Under the pieces are notes generated by a model. It did not search any database, was not told where the DNA came from, and saw only the letters and a list, made by a program, of their open reading frames with translations. Made by a program: the position numbers and the translations under genes. DNA of 64,000 bases from CAYSSG01 sp964433635 (lineage in GTDB: Bacteria > Atribacterota > Phoenicimicrobiia > Phoenicimicrobiales > Stramentimicrobiaceae): positions 25,028 to 89,027 of the forward strand of contig CAYSSG010000003.1 of assembly GCA_964433635.1 (NCBI GenBank). The letters run 5' to 3'. This document shows positions 61,804 to 64,000 of this stretch, in pieces (position 1 is the stretch's first letter; the number at the start of each line of letters is the position of its first letter).

Positions 61804-63133
61804 GATGCTGGTTGTGGATGATGAAAAAAATATTCGTATTATGCTGAAAAGGGTGTTTTCCGAAGATGAATACGAGATCCAGGAAGCGGAAAACGGACTG
61901 GAGGCTTTGCAGAAAATTGCCCGGGAAAGATATGATGCCATTCTGCTTGATCTGAAGATGCCTCAAATGAGCGGATTGCAGGTGATGGAAAAGATTAAAG
62001 AGACAGATCTCGGTACTCCGATAATCATGATGTCCGCATACGGTACGGTTCCGGAAGCCGTAGATGCAATGAAATTAGGAGCAGTGGATTATCTGGTTAA
62101 ACCCTTCGACTTGGATGAATTGAGAATCATCCTGGACCGTATCATTCGCCAGGATGAAATAAAAAACGAAAATCAGTATTATCGGGAAGAAGAGGATAAG
62201 CGCTTTAATTTTAAGGAGATCATCGGCCAGAGCCAATCCATGAAAAAAGTACTGGAAATGGTCAAGCAGGTTGCTCCCTTACCAACCACAGTGATGATTA
62301 CCGGAGAAAGCGGCACAGGTAAAGAACTGGTGGCACGCGCTGTTCACAAGAACAGCCCCCGAAGGGAAAAGCCTTTTATTGTGGCCAATTGCGTGGCTCT
62401 TTCTGCCAATCTTCTGGAAAGTGAACTTTTCGGTCATGAAAAAGGGTCTTTTACCGGGGCAAATTCCAGCCGGATGGGAAGATTCGAGATTGCCCACAAA
62501 GGAACAATCTTTCTAGATGAAATTGGAGAAGTGAATGCCGTAACACAGGCAAAGCTGTTGCGCGTGGTACAGGAAAAGGAATTCGAACGGGTGGGAAGTT
62601 CAAAAAGCATCAATGTGGATGTACGGATTGTCTCAGCAACCAACAAGGATCTACTTCAAGAAGTCCGAGCGTACAGGTTTCGGGAGGATCTCTTCTATCG
62701 GCTGAATGTCTTTCATATCCATGTACCTCCTTTAAGAGAAAGAAAAGAAGATATACCCCTGCTGGTCAATTATTTTATTCAGAAGTATAATCAGATTCTG
62801 AATAAACGGATTGCCAGTATATCCCAGCATGCCCTGAGCTTATTAATGGATTATTTTTTCCCCGGGAATATCAGGGAGCTGGAGAATATCATGGAACGGG
62901 CGATGATCATGTGTACCGCCGATGCAATAGAAAAAGAATATGTCTATTTTCTGGATAAGGACTCTATTGAACAGAGGAACGGCACACTGAAAGAAATGGA
63001 AAAAGAAGCTATCAAAAAAGCGCTGATTCAAAATCAGGGAAACCGGACAAAGACCGCGCTGGCTTTAGGGATAAGCAGAAGAAGTCTGCAGTCCAAATTG
63101 AAAGAATATCAGATAAGTATTCCGGCAAATTAA
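61796..63133 (+). CDS. Sigma-54-dependent response regulator (NtrC/ZraR type)
   Basis: 445 residues. The receiver has the acidic pair VVDDEKN, phosphoacceptor D52 (LLDLKMP) and VKPFD. The AAA+ domain has Walker A GESGTGKELVAR (about 168-179), the sigma-54 contact loop GSFTGA at 217-222 (Ala to Ser change in GAFTGA), and Walker B GTIFLDEIGEV. The C-terminal Fis-type helix-turn-helix is NRTKTALALGISRRSLQSKLKEY (cited in parts). It activates transcription from -24/-12 promoters after phosphorylation. The degP promoter upstream is its best local target. Confidence 0.94.
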   Translation: MNKMLVVDDEKNIRIMLKRVFSEDEYEIQEAENGLEALQKIARERYDAILLDLKMPQMSGLQVMEKIKETDLGTPIIMMSAYGTVPEAVDAMKLGAVDYLVKPFDLDELRIILDRIIRQDEIKNENQYYREEEDKRFNFKEIIGQSQSMKKVLEMVKQVAPLPTTVMITGESGTGKELVARAVHKNSPRREKPFIVANCVALSANLLESELFGHEKGSFTGANSSRMGRFEIAHKGTIFLDEIGEVNAVTQAKLLRVVQEKEFERVGSSKSINVDVRIVSATNKDLLQEVRAYRFREDLFYRLNVFHIHVPPLRERKEDIPLLVNYFIQKYNQILNKRIASISQHALSLLMDYFFPGNIRELENIMERAMIMCTADAIEKEYVYFLDKDSIEQRNGTLKEMEKEAIKKALIQNQGNRTKTALALGISRRSLQSKLKEYQISIPAN

Positions 63134-63170
63134 AGATAAGCATTCTATGAGTGAGAGGAGGTATTTTACT

Positions 63171-63962
63171 ATGTTATTGGTGATCGATGTAGGTAATACA
63201 CACATGGTTTTAGGAATTTTTAAGGGTGATGAGCTTAAACATTCCTGGAGAATTTCAACCGATTGGAAGAAGACAGAGGATGAGTTTGCCATGCTTTTTA
63301 AGAATCTACTTGCCGAGCAGGATTATAAGTATACCGATATCAGGGCAATTGCCATCTCCTGTGTGGTGCCTCCCCTGATATGGATACTGACGCAGATGTC
63401 TGAAGAATATTTTCATGTCAAACCTTTAATTGTCAACTGTCATCTGAAGTTGAACATCAGGATGAAAGTTGATTATCCGGAAGAGGTGGGAGCAGATAGA
63501 ATCGCCAATGCCGTTGCAGTGTATGAGCATTACAGTACCCCGGCGATTATTATTGATTATGGAACGGCTACCACCTTCTGTGCTCTTGACGAAGAGGGTT
63601 ACTATCTGGGAGGTGCTATTGCCCCGGGAATAGAATTATCCAGCAATGCCTTATTTGAAAAGACAGCCAAATTGCCTGAAGTCGAGCTGACAAAACCAAA
63701 GTATGTCATCGGCAGGAATACAGTTCAAGCTATACAATCAGGAGTTTATCTGGGTCATATAGGATTAACCCGGGAGTTGATTAAGCGTTTTAAAAAAGAG
63801 CTTTCCGGAGACTCCCTGGTCATTGCTACGGGTGGATTGGGTGGATTGATTGTAAAAGGCTGCAGCTTAATCGATAAGGTAGACCCCTGGCTAACTCTGA
63901 AAGGATTAAGGAAGATTTATCAGTTGAATCATCAAAATTCTCCAAACAATCTGTCTTTATAA
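63171..63962 (+). CDS. coaX: Type III pantothenate kinase
   Basis: 263 residues. The phosphate loop is VIDVGNTHMVLGIF at 4-17, the substrate-binding YPEEVGADRIANAVA, the ATP-site DYGTATTFCAL and GGAIAPGIELSSNALF follow in CoaX order. It phosphorylates pantothenate, the first step of coenzyme A synthesis, and this form is not inhibited by CoA. I start at ATG 63171 behind GAGGAGG; the ATG at 63147 lies before that site. The gene follows the regulator after 37 bases. Confidence 0.95.
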   Translation: MLLVIDVGNTHMVLGIFKGDELKHSWRISTDWKKTEDEFAMLFKNLLAEQDYKYTDIRAIAISCVVPPLIWILTQMSEEYFHVKPLIVNCHLKLNIRMKVDYPEEVGADRIANAVAVYEHYSTPAIIIDYGTATTFCALDEEGYYLGGAIAPGIELSSNALFEKTAKLPEVELTKPKYVIGRNTVQAIQSGVYLGHIGLTRELIKRFKKELSGDSLVIATGGLGGLIVKGCSLIDKVDPWLTLKGLRKIYQLNHQNSPNNLSL

Positions 63963-64000
63963 ATTGACATGTAATCGGATAAAAGATAAGATAAATTAAA

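Noticed and set aside
1..64000. CRISPR arrays, insertion sequences, prophage, rRNA and tRNA genes
   Set aside because: I saw no regular direct repeats, transposase or phage proteins, and no complete tRNA or rRNA pattern on either strand; a covariance search for tRNA would be decisive.

Overview
The window is a 64 kb stretch of an AT-rich bacterial chromosome. It carries about 55 protein genes on both strands and no rRNA, tRNA, CRISPR array, insertion sequence or phage gene that I can recognise. The gene content points to an anaerobic, amino-acid and sugar fermenting bacterium: an oxygen-sensitive 2-hydroxyacyl-CoA dehydratase pair with its activator, a YgeW-type carbamoyltransferase cluster, a class B (PyrK/PyrD) dihydroorotate dehydrogenase, CoaX-type pantothenate kinase, iron-sulfur flavoproteins, and many TTG starts with strong GGAGG ribosome sites. 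This fits Firmicutes-like or Atribacterota-like lineages; the sequence alone does not let me choose between them.

Layout. 1-3.3 kb: end of a YgeW-type cluster (ygeW, a deleted carbamate kinase pseudogene, a PLP enzyme). 3.3-8.4 kb, minus strand: a CBS-pair protein, a GH65 phosphorylase fused to a degenerate response-regulator receiver, and a beta-phosphoglucomutase-like/trehalose-phosphatase fusion behind a good promoter. 8.6-24 kb: NamZ-like muramidase, LOG protein, methyltransferase, glycosyltransferase, SDR, a degenerate M48 membrane protein, the dehydratase trio, SfsA, a PlsC-like acyltransferase with a zinc ribbon, a PgsW-like protein, a phosphatase, and a sodium symporter with a small partner. 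24-33 kb: aminotransferase, flavodoxin-like protein, beta-CASP nuclease, inositol-monophosphatase family enzyme, oligoendopeptidase F, a secreted repeat protein, the NAD(P)H-hydrate repair enzyme and a zinc-ribbon protein.

33.5-41.5 kb is the most unusual block. A tight four-gene operon begins with a 1667-residue protein (HD domain, helical repeats, nucleotidylyltransferase-like, GNAT-like and phosphoribosyltransferase-like regions). A malate/lactate-dehydrogenase-like protein, a cysteine-containing flavoprotein and a nicotinamidase follow. The combination suggests pyridine-nucleotide chemistry, but no known pathway fits.

41.7-52.6 kb: housekeeping genes, pyrKD, tatD, and an ABC importer of the TrpX type. 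Two elaborate RNA leaders lie here. The ABC operon is preceded by a promoter, a 30-codon leader peptide with seven consecutive Tyr codons, and mutually exclusive antiterminator/terminator helices, so it is probably a tyrosine-responsive importer. The pyrKD leader has a short ORF ending inside a terminator hairpin and then a PyrR-like binding loop that can sequester the pyrK ribosome site.

52.6-64 kb: NSS transporter, acylphosphatase, CcdA plus a thioredoxin-like protein, a PP-loop ATPase next to a DUF2148 protein, and a probable envelope-stress module. In that module a sigma-54 promoter lies upstream of a DegP/HtrA protease, followed by a sensor kinase and a sigma-54 activator. CoaX closes the window.
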